Part shown: piece after piece, positions 10,019 to 21,622 of the stretch
Layout of the letters: the number at the start of each line of letters is the position of its first letter
How positions within the stretch are numbered: the first letter of the stretch is position 1
Made by a program: the position numbers and the translations under genes
The notes under the pieces: model-generated
The model's database searches: none
Told to the model about the DNA's origin: nothing
The model's input: only the letters and a program-made list of their open reading frames with translations
Source: Cladosporium sp. IMV 00045
Lineage: Eukaryota > Ascomycota > Dothideomycetes > Cladosporiales > Cladosporiaceae
DNA length: 64,000 nt
Direction of reading: 5' to 3'
Assembly: GCA_001931905.2 (NCBI GenBank)
Contig: MSJI02000196.1
Span: 62,001 to 126,000, forward strand

Positions 10019-11407
10019 TCATGCCCACACGTTGGAGAAGACGTTCCCCTTCACATAATTGACCATCTCTTTCACCGGGGGCAATCTCAGCCCCTCGCCA
10101 AAAGCCATTCCCTTCTTCATGACCTCCCTGTAGTTCAGGCCAGGGGACACCTTACCCAAAACATACTCCGCCCTTGTTTCGACTCTGTCTGGAACTGGAA
10201 TGGACCTGCCGACGACGGCCTCCATGGCCTGCCAGGCGAAAGTGATGGCTTCCTTCGCTCCAGCGGGGACACCAGCCCGATCAAGCATGTAAATCTTGGT
10301 CTTTGGGTAGTGCTTTTGAATGTAGTCGGTGATGTTTGGGTTGTATGCCCCACCGCCGCACATGAAGATCTCGTCGATGTCTTGAGAGGGCGCATAGCGA
10401 CGGTAGTGGTCAACAATAGCTTGGGAGGTAATCCGGGTGACGGTAGCGACAATGTCGTCTTGACTCATTCCCTTCTTTGTGCCTTCCTCTATCAACTCGA
10501 ATGCCAGGCTGTCTCTGAACACTTCTCGGCCAGTAGTTTTGGGAGGGTCCAGTTTGAAGTACTTGTGTTGGAGGAATCGGTCCACGAGCTCCTGGTTTAC
10601 GGTGCCACGTTGGCCCATGGCGCCATCTTTGTCGTATTCTTGCTTGCCGTTCGTGAAATGCCTGACCACAGCATCGATGAACACGTTACCAGGACCAGTA
10701 TCGAAATCGTAGCATTTGTCTACTCCGCCATCACCTGGAATGAAGCAGACATTTGCTATGCCACCAATGTTCTGGCAGGCGCGGAGCTTTTGAGGGTGGT
10801 GTAAAAGGAGAGCGTCGAAGAAAGCAATCAACGGTGCTCCTTGTCTGCCAGCTGCTTGGTCGCTAACTCGAAAATCGGTGACAGTGGTAACGCCGGTCCT
10901 TGAAGCAATAAAGGTTCCTTCAGCCATAGTCAAAGCGCTCTTGGTCTGCCCTTCCTCTGGCATACTCAACAGCCAGATGGTCTGGCCATGGGACCCGATA
11001 ATGTCAATTTGAGAAATGTCTAGGTCTCGCGATTCACAAAACTGCTGAGCGGCCAATGCAAACGCCTCGCCGAGCAGGACATTGACCTCGGAGAGTTCTT
11101 CTGGCGTCGTGGTGTTTTTCAATATCATCTGCATGACTCTTTGCTTGATGGTCTGCTCCAATGGGATCTCACCATACTTTCATCACGTCAGTCGATGTTC
11201 CCATAAAATCCTTAGACGACTTACCTGTAAAAGCTCGAAATGCATGGCAGATGTAGGCGTCTTTTGTCGAAAACGACACAAGGCACAATCGATGCCGTCC
11301 ATGCTAGTACCGCTGTTGAGACCCAGTACGGTGAAGTCGAGAGCACAAGTCTCGCCATCTTGCAATAATTCGCGGCTGTCTGCCGGTACAGCGTTGATAC
11401 CAGGCAT
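10019..11407 (-). CDS. LGK: levoglucosan kinase / anhydro-sugar kinase (AnmK family)
   Basis: Cytosolic ATP-dependent kinase that, in characterised fungal members, opens the 1,6-anhydro bridge of levoglucosan to give glucose 6-phosphate; bacterial relatives (AnmK) act on anhydro-N-acetylmuramic acid. Two exons, 11407-11225 and 11176-10019, joined over a 48-nt intron (GTAAGT donor), give 446 residues; the Lipomyces enzyme has about 440. Family motifs in order: [17 protein letters not shown] (ATP loop), [50 protein letters not shown] with the catalytic-base Asp at about residue 220, [12 protein letters not shown], and [18 protein letters not shown] near the end. The close agreement with the yeast levoglucosan kinase pattern, rather than AnmK, favours levoglucosan. 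Divergent from a sugar transporter and near a Zn2Cys6 gene. Confidence 0.88.
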
Positions 11408-12018
11408 TTTCTCTCGAGGTGCTAGTTGGTCGATCGCTGTCGTGTTTAAGGATGTTGACAGCAGGTGATGTGTTTGGGAAAAAGTGTCGAACTGATGTCT
11501 CCTGTATATAAAATGTGCACGATATTTGTTAAGACAACATTGTCTACGCCTCGAATGCATTCAATACATCGATGCTTCTTTATTCCGTCATCCGGGGCAT
11601 CGGATGTTCGCTTATTCGTCTATTCGCGTAATTGGCTGACAGATCTGCAAATGGACCCTCGCCCAGTCGATCGCTCCACGGCTTGCTTCGACAATCCTAT
11701 AGGCTCTCCCTTCGTGACATACCGTCTGTGCCGTCTAAGAGGTAGACATTCATCTTGGCTTCCCCTTTACTCAGCTGCTCGGTCGTCTTTTCCGTGGTTC
11801 TTCAAGGTCATCTGATCTACGCTTGCTCGCTTGTTCGCTTAATCGCTTCCAGCATCCGACCAGATGCCGGCAAGTATCGCTCTTAACGAGCAAGCCGTAC
11901 ATTACCAACAACGACATCGTGGCGTACTGACGCTCATGCTTAAATGTCGTTAATGTCTCTTCAACATCTGCTTGCCGAATGATTTTGAACTCGCACTCAT
12001 ACTGGTCCTTCCGTCAAC
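11408..12018. promoter_or_regulatory. bidirectional promoter between anhydrosugar kinase and sugar transporter
   Basis: 611 bases shared by two divergent genes. A TATA-like TATATAAA lies at 11515-11522, about 110 bases from the kinase ATG. One CreA-type hexamer CCGGGG is at 11592-11597 and one stress-element-like CCCCT near 11765. The assignments are motif matches only. Confidence 0.45.
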
Positions 12019-13850
12019 ATGGCATACTCAACTTTATGGAAGAAGTTGTCAGTGAGACAGCTCAACATTGCGATTCAGGCCTTTTCTTTGATTGCAATTT
12101 TCTTTGAAGGCTATGACCAAGGCGTTATGGGGGGCGTCAACGCCTCGCCAGACTACGTTAGGGAAGTGAACATTGGCCGTGACGACGGGACCATCACTAA
12201 TGAGACGAAAATGGGCGGCATCGTCAGTGTGGTATGCAATGATCTACCGGCAGTTCTCCAAAGCTATGCTGACGATGACAGTACTACTTGGGATGCATGT
12301 TTGGTTGCTTCGTGGGCGGATGGGCTGCCGACTCGATTGGCCGCATCAACGGCATCTTCTACTCAGCTATCGTGGCTCTCATTGGAGGCGTTTTACAATG
12401 TGCTGCTCAAGGCGCCGATTTCATGATCGTTGCTCGGGTTGTGACCGGTTGTGGTACTGGAGGTTTGTCATCAGATACCAACCGCTAGCTTCTCATCGTC
12501 ATGCTGATCAAGTTGATTCTAGGTCTTGTTGGCATTACCCCCGTACTTGTATCTGAGATCTCGAAATCCGACCACCGCGGTAGCTTCCTGGGCTATGTCT
12601 TCATAGCAAACTACCTTGGCATATCGCTAGCATACTGGATCGATTTTGGGCTTGCATTCTTGGATAATGGCGACTCAGCCGTTAGATGGCGCTTTCTGTT
12701 GGCCTTCCAATGCTTTCCCGCGATTTTGTTACTGGCAGGAGTGAAACTACTCCCCGACTCGCCCCGTTTTCTTGCCTCAGTTGGACGAAACAGCGAGGCT
12801 CGTGATGTCCTCATACATCTTCGAGGCGTCAACGATGATCGGATAGAGAAGGAGTACAACGAAATCACAGCCATGGCGGAAGAAAGCCAAAAGAGTTCGC
12901 CAATCGAATTTCTCAAGGTCATACTAGGCCTGGACAAGCAAAAAGCTCCGCATCTTGGGAGGAGAGCATGGCTGGCCATTTTCCTTCAGATCATGGCCTC
13001 GTGGACTGGCATCACAGCAGTGACTGCGTACTCTCCTGTACTTCTCCGGCAAGCTGGCTATAGCCAGCTGACACAAAACGGGCTGGCAGGTGGGCTCAAC
13101 ACAGTTGGTATTGTTGGCACCATCATTTCAGCACAAATAGTGGACAGGCTCGGGCGGCGAACATGCCTTATGTGCGGTGCCGCAGGACTCTCTGCGGTGA
13201 ACATCATTGTGAGTATACCCTCGCCATGCGCTGCAACTACCCGAATCGTCCCCATTCCTTGATCGATCGTAGCGACTAAGTTTGTAGGCAGCATCACTGT
13301 ACGAAGTAACGCGAACAAACCCTTCCAGAGCAACAAGCTTCGCGCCAGCAGCAGTCGCCATGCTGTTTATGTTCAACCTCATTTATGCGTCAACATGGGG
13401 AACAGTCGCTTTCTTACTGCCTACCGAGATCTTCCCCAGCGAGATGCGTGCGCAAGGAAACGGATTTGGCATCACCGGTTGGTCGATCGGTGTTGGAATG
13501 ACGACCCTCATCAACCCTATTCTCTTCGCGTCCATCGAGGTAAGATCACTCTCGGCAGTCTTTCGCTGGGCGTTTGACTAATTGAATTTCTTTCCCAGAA
13601 TCGGGCGTACTTTTTCTTCGCCGGCTTAAACTTCATCTGGATCCCGATAATCTTCATCTTCTACCCGGAAACCAAAGATCGTTCGCTGGAGTCGATCGAA
13701 TCGATGTTCACAACATCGCCATTCTTTTGGCAAATGGAGAAGGCTTACGAGCGAAATCAAGAGCTCATGGGTCAAAAGAGAGGGCCTGAGGCGTCATGGC
13801 CGAAGAGCATGAATCAGAGCTCGCACGAGGAGTATATGGCAGGGACATGA
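12019..13850 (+). CDS. MFS sugar transporter (SP family)
   Basis: Plasma-membrane hexose-type transporter, 527 residues, twelve predicted helices. Five exons join in frame: 12019-12231, 12282-12462, 12523-13208, 13288-13539 and 13599-13850; introns are 50, 60, 79 and 59 nt. Sugar-porter signatures: FFEGYDQGVMGGVN in helix 1, ADSIGRINGIF after helix 2, LPDSPRFLASVGR (PESPR motif) after helix 6, VDRLGRRTCL after helix 8, LPTEIFPSEMRAQG, and YPETKDRSLESIE at the C-terminal end. The second intron has the slightly unusual donor GTTTGT. It shares a promoter region with the levoglucosan-kinase-like gene and is convergent with a Zn2Cys6 regulator, so it is the natural candidate importer for that pathway; the substrate is inferred from position only. 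Confidence 0.9.
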
Positions 13851-14329
13851 AAATGCTGCAGGATAATAAATGCCAGAATGTTGCTCCACACGTGGCTTTC
13901 GCCTAGTTTGTATTACCAACAAAGTCTCCAAAATCACCTGTGCAATGAGCTTGATTCCAGCGAAATCCGGATCAAGACCAGTCACCCGAGTACGGCTTCC
14001 ACGAGTTGCAAGCTAAAAGTCCCACACGCTTTTACTTCGTAAACGCAGCTATTCGCCAAAATTGGGACCAGCCATTCATCGCAAATGGAAGCATTTTCAT
14101 ACACGAAGATTCGCACGTGTCCATACCGGAGACTCACAATTTAGGGCAATGGTTTGGATGAAGATATTTTCATCGACCCTCCGACACCTAGGTCCGGCAT
14201 CGCATTAGGTGATTTTCCTCATGGCGAGCAGTCTAAACCGTCTCATCTCGTATTAGTAGTTATCAATCAGGCTTGAGAAGAAGATTTTTGGTTGTTGTTT
14301 CCGCAGGGTCGGTTGGCTGAGACGTTCGG
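13851..14329. other. convergent intergenic region
   Basis: About 480 bases between the stops of the transporter and the Zn2Cys6 gene; presumed 3' untranslated sequence. Nothing else seen. Confidence 0.5.
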
Positions 14330-16090
14330 TCAGAGAAAGTTGAAAATACTCGACCAGTCTTCCAATAACTCGGGTGGGAAGGAGATCGAATTGATATTTG
14401 CTTGAGAAGGAGATATAGCAGTGTAGGCGGTGTCGCCGATTGCTTGGTAAGATGACAGACCAGGCCCCTCCGACCCCCATGAAGTGTAAATGATCGATTG
14501 TTGCTTGTGGTCGGCCCAGTACTTGTCCAGCGAAGCCAGTTGTGCCCGCAGCTTATCACTGTGACTATTTCCCACAGTGTAATGCATTCCATCCTCCAAG
14601 TTCGATATCAGGGTGGTGAACTCCAGTAGAACAGTACGCAAATGACTGTAGGCCAGTTCAGACAGTTCTCCATGCAACGTAGATCCGAGCAGAATACCTA
14701 TGCCAGCAAGATGGTGGAGCAGTGGTGAGCTAATGGCACGCAAATATGCTACAGGGACATTGGCGAAGACCCTGATCACCTCGCTGGCAACTTGACATTT
14801 TTCTTCGACGCTCGATCTCTTGATCGTAAACAAGACCATTCGCACCAGCTGTACAGTCGCCGCGATGTTGGCGGCCTGGAAACTGAATAAATCTTTTGAG
14901 ACCTCGTTTGTTGGCGGCTGTGTGCTTTTGAAGATTGCTGGAAGGTTGTGATACATCTCCGTGATCCGCTGAAGGAGTGGCGTCGTGGACTGCAAATCGT
15001 CGCTGATGGCAACATGAATGGCCGGAGGGCGTTGTGGTCTCGAGCGTAAATGGGGAAGAACATGCTCGAGGAGCCGATAAAGGTCGGTGATAAAGTTCCA
15101 GCCATCCAACCAGCTCGGCTCTGTTCTCATATTTCCCACTGGGTCTAAGGACTCGGTGTGGTGAAGCAATTCATCTTCTGATGGATAGCTGACGTTAAAC
15201 ATTACTTCGCTGCTGTGGGCAGCTCCCTTCCAAATCAGAGAAGTGAAAATGTCCAGAGTGTAAGCAGACCAGAAAAGTCTCCTTCGTTCTTCGATCTCGT
15301 CAGTGCTCAAGCCGTGCGGCCATTCTTCTTCGTTGTGCAACAGGCCAACCGCAACACAATTGTGATATAGGTTAAGGTAGTAACGTGCCTTCAATGAGTC
15401 GCCATACTGAATGGAAGTGATGGAAAGTAGCATGTAGGCCTGCATGTACCCTAGTTCCCCTGTCAGAGCAGCAGTCGCGGGCAGTGCTTTCGTAGCAGCG
15501 GCAAAGAAGGACTCGGACGAACGTCCTTCCAGTGAGAGCGCATCACGCTTCATATTGTCGGTCGCTCCATCGCGTATGCGAGCAATGACGAGAGCACACG
15601 TAGAGATCACTGCTGCGTAAAAGGATCTGTTCCTCAAGTGCTCTCCCGACGCCACTCTCTGTAGTAATCTCGGCTTGTGGAAAAGTGGAAATATCGGGAA
15701 GATGACCTCGAAGAAGATGTTGACGAGATCCAGGATAAGGTGCTCGCAGTCTTGCATCAGGGGCGACAACCACTCTTGGTCCTCTATGGCGGATGGAGCG
15801 CGTAGCGGAGAAGGTACCGCGTCAAGTGGTGCGCTGCCTCTACCAGTATTAAGGCCCGGAGACCAATTGGAAGGTGAACCAAGTGGCACGTGTGATTGAG
15901 CTCCAGTAGATCGCGCGCCCCTTTTGCGGATCGGTCGGTCCAGTGTGCAAGGCTCATCAAAGTCGACACAGTTTTGGCAGCGAGTCGCATCTTCAGTGCT
16001 TGGCTTGCATTTGACGCTGCGCCTGCTGCAGGAATCGCAGGCGCGAGGGTTACGACGCGATTTACGCGCCTTGCAGGCAGTCCCTGTCAT
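14330..16090 (-). CDS. Zn2Cys6 fungal transcription factor
   Basis: Nuclear regulator of 586 residues, single exon. The binuclear cluster is at 18-48 with C18, C21, C28, C38, C41 and C48 (CX2CX6CX9CX2CX6C), preceded by a basic stretch (CKARKSRRNPR). A proline/serine linker follows, then a fungal-specific regulatory domain from about 110 to 570 with ILDLVNIFFEVIFPIFPLFH and the middle-homology segment DEIEERRRLFWSAYTLDIF. The start ATG at 16090 precedes the cluster closely. The gene ends 480 bases from the convergent sugar transporter, 2.9 kb from the kinase start, so local control of that module is plausible but unproven. Confidence 0.9.
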   Translation of the reverse strand: MTGTACKARKSRRNPRACDSCSRRSVKCKPSTEDATRCQNCVDFDEPCTLDRPIRKRGARSTGAQSHVPLGSPSNWSPGLNTGRGSAPLDAVPSPLRAPSAIEDQEWLSPLMQDCEHLILDLVNIFFEVIFPIFPLFHKPRLLQRVASGEHLRNRSFYAAVISTCALVIARIRDGATDNMKRDALSLEGRSSESFFAAATKALPATAALTGELGYMQAYMLLSITSIQYGDSLKARYYLNLYHNCVAVGLLHNEEEWPHGLSTDEIEERRRLFWSAYTLDIFTSLIWKGAAHSSEVMFNVSYPSEDELLHHTESLDPVGNMRTEPSWLDGWNFITDLYRLLEHVLPHLRSRPQRPPAIHVAISDDLQSTTPLLQRITEMYHNLPAIFKSTQPPTNEVSKDLFSFQAANIAATVQLVRMVLFTIKRSSVEEKCQVASEVIRVFANVPVAYLRAISSPLLHHLAGIGILLGSTLHGELSELAYSHLRTVLLEFTTLISNLEDGMHYTVGNSHSDKLRAQLASLDKYWADHKQQSIIYTSWGSEGPGLSSYQAIGDTAYTAISPSQANINSISFPPELLEDWSSIFNFL

Positions 16091-17052
16091 AAGCGATCGA
16101 GGTTTGTCCTAGCTGGTCATGAAATGGTTGATGAAGTTGCCATCTTTGACGGAAAAGAAATCTTCAAGGTGCCGTCCTCCGCGAAATTGGCGCTGCCGTG
16201 ATCGTGCTGATGACGACATAATTATCAAGGCATATGTACATGTATGTGCATATATGCAGTAGTACATTGATTAAGATTGATTGGACAAATAGTTGGTGAC
16301 CTTCTTTGGTGACACATAACCACGTTCACCGGCATTACGATGCTACGTGGAATAGTAGGGGCGTTAGTGTGCAATGAGTCGCAATATAGTTGCATTTGTG
16401 GGTCGATCGTCGAACTCCAACAGATGGCAGAATTTTGCACCACTATTATCAACTCTATTTTTGAGTTTGTTGTTCTCTTCCATTTACTCGCATTTCTTTT
16501 TCTAGTCTTTGCTCATATCACGTAATACATCTCCTTCCTTTCGACTTCGCCATAGCCGAGTTCAGCTTTCGAGAAAATATTCCAGCTATGTCCTTTTATT
16601 ACGCAGATCCGCACTATAGCGCTTATCAAAGCATTCCGTTAAATGGTAAGTGAGTACTTGTTGGTGTTCTTCCTACGACTCCATACAATGTGGACATCTT
16701 GCAACTGATCATCGTAAAACTGTTCGTACGCTTTCAAATGATTTTTCCTCCGAATCATATTTACTAGGTAGAAATTTACCACTACGCAAGTATGGGCTCT
16801 CACGCATTCGATCAAGCTAAATAGAGGCCTCCATTCGTACTTCCCCTATAGCAGGCGCCCTGCGCAGACATCCAGGGGGCAGATTGAGACCTCGTTAAGA
16901 AAGATCATTATTGATCGAGAAGTGGTCATACCAAAGACGTCGTATCATCTGAGAACGTGAAATTAGTTGCACGATTCCGAGTCATGTCTTTTCGGGTCAA
17001 TACCATCCCCACACAAACCATCGCCGTGTATTGGCTCAGACCGGTCCTAATG
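16091..17052. other. intergenic, promoter of first Zn2Cys6 gene and 3' side of the second
   Basis: About 960 bases, relatively AT-rich. Small frames only; no gene, tRNA or clear repeat recognised. Confidence 0.45.
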
Positions 17053-19323
17053 TCAACTATCAACCGCATCATCCTCTTCATCATCGCAAACAAAACTCTC
17101 GAAAGCACCCGCCAGCGCCTCAGCACTGACAGCATTCTCATCCGCAGTAACAGTATTCAAATCAAGCCTCATCGCCCCAGTACGCACAACATGGCTCTGC
17201 ATCTCCGTCGAAAGCTGCTTCATGAACGCCCGCGTCTGCCGAATTGTAAGCCGTCCCTCAGCAATAGCCATAGACAGGAGGCCCTTAAAGCAGAGTCTTG
17301 CGAAGGGATATGCCTTCGAGAGACCGCTGTAGCCTCGCAGGCATAGGATGAAGAAAAAGTACCATTCCGTGTCGTTCTTATCGCTCAGCACGATGTTCGC
17401 TAGAAAGACTAATGCCCCTTGCCAGAAGATGTGGTAGTGCGACTCAGGGTAGTCGAGTTGGTATTGGATGATCATGCGCTTGAGCTGGCGGGTTGATTTG
17501 CGATAGAATACATCAGGGCCGGCGGGTAGTGAGCTGAACGCGTTCGGCGGTAGACTGCTGTCTGCGTGTGGGCGGACGAGGAAAAGGATGATTAAGTGGT
17601 ACCAGAGACTAGTCGAGTGTAAGCAGTCTAGCAGTTGGTTACGAAGAGTCTCCTGGATTTGGATGTGACATACTGTAAAGTGAGAACATGATGTGGTGTA
17701 TTTACGCTGCGAGCGCAATCATCTGGCAAGCCTTCTGCCCAGCAAAGCAGATTATGCAGAGTGGTCTCCGCCATATGAAGTGGGATTTGGACTAGACCTG
17801 TAGTCGAGGCTCCGAAGAATGGTGCAAGGGTCTCCTTTACAGTAAGCCACATCTTGCAGAGTGATGTAAAAGTACTTCCTGCATAAGAGGGTACAAGAGA
17901 GCCCTCGGTCCCAGGGATAGGTAACGAGACTGGATGGTCTGGCAGTGGCCTCTGGTAGAAGAAGGCGTAGAGGCTAGGGGAATCAGCGTTTGCTGTGAGA
18001 CATTCTGATAAGGATCACGCACCTTGCAGCAATGAAACGACCCCATGCGATATGTGCTACAAAGCGCATCTCATCACTGTTCAGCCCTCCCTGTGGATGC
18101 GAGATTTCGGGAGGCAGAACGTGGCAGAGTCCCGCCTGTTCAGTTGCCTCTTCGCATGCTTTCACAAACTCCTGGCCTTCTTTGTCTAGACCCATCGTCG
18201 TGGCGCAATATGTCATTAGCTGCAGCGCCGCTATATCTAATAGCTTCGCTGGCCCACGATGCGCTTGCCATGATTCTGAGTTCGTAGCCCAAAAAGCGAG
18301 TCCGAGAGCAAGAGCATCAGGACGAACAGTAGCGAATGGTTGCTGATTTTTGTTAGTGTCTTATCGAAGCTAGTACCTTGTTCGAAACATACCACTGCGT
18401 AGCAAAGGATGGCATTGACTAGAAATGACGAACAATAATTCAAGCGTTGTTCGACAAGGTCGCCAATAAAAAGATCTGGATCGAATATACCGATGGTTGA
18501 ATGCTCGGTGGTCATGTACAAAGATATTGCTGCAGCCGCGAAACTGTTACTGATAGGAATTGTCGTCCAGAAGCTGATTTTGAGCCGATGCAGGCGTTCA
18601 TCGTAATATTGAGTCGTGTGGAACACGTCGTACTCGTCGGAAAGACAGAGTCGTGATCTTCGTTTGATGTTAGGCACTCCGGTAGGCTAATCATTTGACT
18701 ATTCCTGGAAGATCTCACCTCAGAACCGAATGGAATCGTATAGGTGAATGCGGGCCAACTAGAGTGTCTGCTACTAGTTGGGGGTCCTTGAATGGAACTA
18801 TCATTGGATATGATCTTGTGTTTTGCACCTCCAACTCTACACATAGCTGGGAGTCCGCGGGCAGTTCAAAACTAGTGGCCAATTGGCTCACTGAGAAATT
18901 TGGGCGTGCAATGGAGGTTCCGGCAAGCGCAGAGGCGCGATGGATGGACTTGGGCTTATATTTCTTGAGATATGTAACAATCTCAGAATCAGATGCCGAT
19001 CGAAGACGTTGCAAGAGAGCTTTGGCTTCCGTAATCTCTTCTCTAAGAGCGTCATTCTCTCGCTGCAGCGCGGCCGTTCTGGTTTCCTGCTGGTCTTTCG
19101 TCACGTAGACGCATTCGTTGCCTCGAACTCGACAAGCTCCACATTGCGGTCTGACTGTATCACACTGTCAAGACGGAACGGGTCAGTATGCGCGATTGCT
19201 ACCTCGTTCACCTAGACTCACCGCGGTCTTGCGGGCTCGGCACAGGTTGCAAGCTGCTCGCACGATCTTCCGTTTGGAGATTTTCTTAGGCGGCTTTGGT
19301 TGCGCTGTTTGGCGTGGTGACAT
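17053..19323 (-). CDS. Zn2Cys6 fungal transcription factor, six exons
   Basis: Nuclear regulator of 662 residues assembled from exons 19323-19222, 19164-18719, 18657-18393, 18342-18023, 17973-17674 and 17608-17053; the total of 1989 nt is a multiple of three. The first intron splits the zinc cluster: C25, C28 and C35 neighbour the junction and C42, C45, C52 lie in exon 2 (CX2CX6CX6CX2CX6C). A coiled coil follows (QRENDALREEITEAKALL), then a fungal_trans domain with FDPDLFIGDLVEQRLNYCSS, LGLAFWATNSESWQAHRG and HHVLTLHLWYHLIILFLVRP, the last only formed by splicing 17673-17609. The intron 18718-18658 could alternatively use nearby sites. The C-terminus is acidic. Target genes unknown. Confidence 0.87.
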
Positions 19324-20453
19324 GGCAATCTTCCGGCGAATGTGGGTTCATAACCTCAGAAGACATCCGATGGATCCAGGAACCTGCTGCGGTGACAGTC
19401 TATGAATGTAGCGTGTGAATATGTGCGCGACGATGAGCGCGCTCCCTCTAGGTCTGGACCGTTGTTCCTCGAAACGATGTGGTAGGGCAAGGAGCTTAGA
19501 GATGGTGTGTTGAGCTCGGGAGGTGAGGGGTAGGCTAAGTCAGCAATCATGTAGAACGGAACATGACAAGGTATTTCAACGCTGTTCATCAATTCTTCTC
19601 AGGCCACCAGAGAGCCGCGTGTAAGTGACGTACTGTAGCGTCACGAAACTGTGAGCTGACCATTCGCACTCAACAAAGCATCCTTTTCGGACTTTACAGA
19701 ATTGTTCATTCCAACAAGAGTCTATGAAATCTACATTTACGATGCATGTATGGATCAGCTTTGGAAGTCTAGTGATATCATCGTATGTTAAATGGTATAA
19801 TCTATATTCCGTTCAAGCGTTCGGCTGCACCCGAAGTTCACCACATTATTATTATTGCCTGGGCCCAGATACACATAAAAATATATTTCCAATTTCGCGT
19901 AATGGTGCTCATATTTATCCAAAATATCAGGTAAATCTCCCCACTTTCGCCTCTGCCAAGAACAGACAAGGAAATCGCAAGTTCCGCATCAGCGCCCACC
20001 AATTTCAAGATGAACGAGCAGTCGCAGGAATTCAATCGAAGTATGGGTAATTCTCGAGTGAAAACAGATGGACTACACGCGTATTCTATCATCTATACCG
20101 CCACCAGGACGGGGAATCGCACGAAGCTCTAGGTGTATGTATTACTCGACGCATTGCCTTCTGTATCCCCTTCAGAACGAACTCGACTCGCAGGTTTGTA
20201 TCAAACGCAAGTTGTGAAACATCAAAAGCCAAATTCCAAAGCCAGAACTCCCAGGAATCATCCTTCCCTATCTCTCCGCTTGCTATGTCCTGTGCTGTTC
20301 CGTGCTGTATTTTCCTGCCATGCCATTGTCCTTCCTTGCCCGTTCGCTCAAAGCAACGCTCGCGTGATGAAAAGCAAAGAGAAAAAGGAAAGGATTACCT
20401 TGTGAGGATGAATTCAAGATCGACGTCCCTCTCAAGTCGTCTGGCAAGTGGAT
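19324..20453. other. intergenic, promoter of second Zn2Cys6 gene and 3' region of SDR
   Basis: About 1.1 kb with an AT-rich core near 19700-19920. No coding gene or RNA recognised. Confidence 0.45.
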
Positions 20454-21622
20454 TTACCAGATGCTGTAACCGCCATCGATGAGGCAGTTGTTGCCCGTCA
20501 TGAAAGCGGAGCCGTCAGACGCGAGGTAAACGGCGAGGTTGTTGAGGTCGTCGACGGAGCCGAGACGCTTCTGTGGCGTCTGATCGATCCAGATGCGCTT
20601 CTGGGCGTCGAGGGCGGGCACGCGGTTGAGCGCCGTGTCCATGTAGCCCGGGCTGATGGAGTTGACGCGAATGCCGTGGCGGGCCCACTCGGCGGCGAGG
20701 GACTTGGTGAGCTGCACGACGCCGGCTTTGGAGGCGTTGTAGCACGACTGCTCTTGTGGGTAGTTGACGACCGTACCGGACATGGAGGCGATGTTGATGA
20801 TGGAGCCGCCAGTCTTCAGTTTGATCATTTGCTGGCCCACGGCTTGGGCGACGAGGAAGGTGCCGGTGATGTTGATGTCGATGAGGCGGCGGAACTTCTC
20901 GTGGTCGTAGGTCTCGGCCTTGATGTTGGAGCTGTTTGTGCGGTCAGCGAGCGGGGAATCTTGGGGTGTAAACGTCAAGTCACTTACTCGGCGATACCGG
21001 CGGCGTTGATGAGGACGTCGACTTGTCCGTAGTGGTCGACGACGTCCTGGATGGTCTGGCCCATAGCAAGTCCATCGCGGACGTCGATGCGGTAGAAGCG
21101 GACATCGACACCAGTCTGTTCGCTAAGCTCACGCGCTGCCTTGTCGCCGAGCTCCTGTTGCACATCCATAATGGCAATACCACGGACGCCGACCTCGGTG
21201 AGGGCTTGAGCCATGTTGTAACCAAGGCCACGGCCACCGCTGTGATGTAATGTTAGTGAGCTAAGACGAGCTCTTATATGGCGTGCGCTGATAGCTTACC
21301 CAGTGACGACGGCGACCTTGCCTGGAAGACAGAACTTCTTAAGGGTCGGCGTGAGCTGGCGATAAGCTGCTTCCTTCAGCGGGATGGCCTTTGACTCGAT
21401 GTCGCCTTCTTTCGGGATGAATGGAGCACTGTTCTCCGGGACGTGGATGTCCTCAGTCACGCGCTGGCCTTTCTCGTAGTGGACGACCGGAATGTGATCC
21501 TCACCCGGCTCGTCCTTGCGGATGGCAGTAGTCTTGAAGGAACGGAGAGGAGCAGCTAGAGTGGACGGGCGCAGGCCAGCGCCAGCGCGGCTTGCGACCT
21601 TGAATGAGTTGCGGGCGAACAT
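20454..21622 (-). CDS. short-chain dehydrogenase, mitochondrially targeted, D-arabinitol dehydrogenase-like
   Basis: NAD(P)-dependent SDR of 350 residues from exons 21622-21300, 21239-20988 and 20931-20454 (introns 60 and 56 nt). The first 40 residues (MFARNSFKVASRAGAGLRPS onward) are Arg/Ser/Ala-rich without acids, a likely mitochondrial presequence; a linker leads to the core at about 100. Core motifs: TGGGRGLG at 107-114 (cofactor loop), DVRD after strand 4, NAAG, catalytic S243, Y256 and K260 in SCYNASKAG, and SPGYMDT. The C-terminus IDGGYSIW resembles fungal D-arabinitol 2-dehydrogenases and L-xylulose or mannitol dehydrogenases, so a polyol or ketose substrate is likely. Most relatives are 260-280 residues and cytosolic; the extension is the odd feature. 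Confidence 0.87.

Noticed and set aside
12501..12522. Possible separate start of the sugar transporter at an internal ATG
   Set aside because: It falls in an intron; splicing joins the upstream helices in frame to give a full-length twelve-helix protein.
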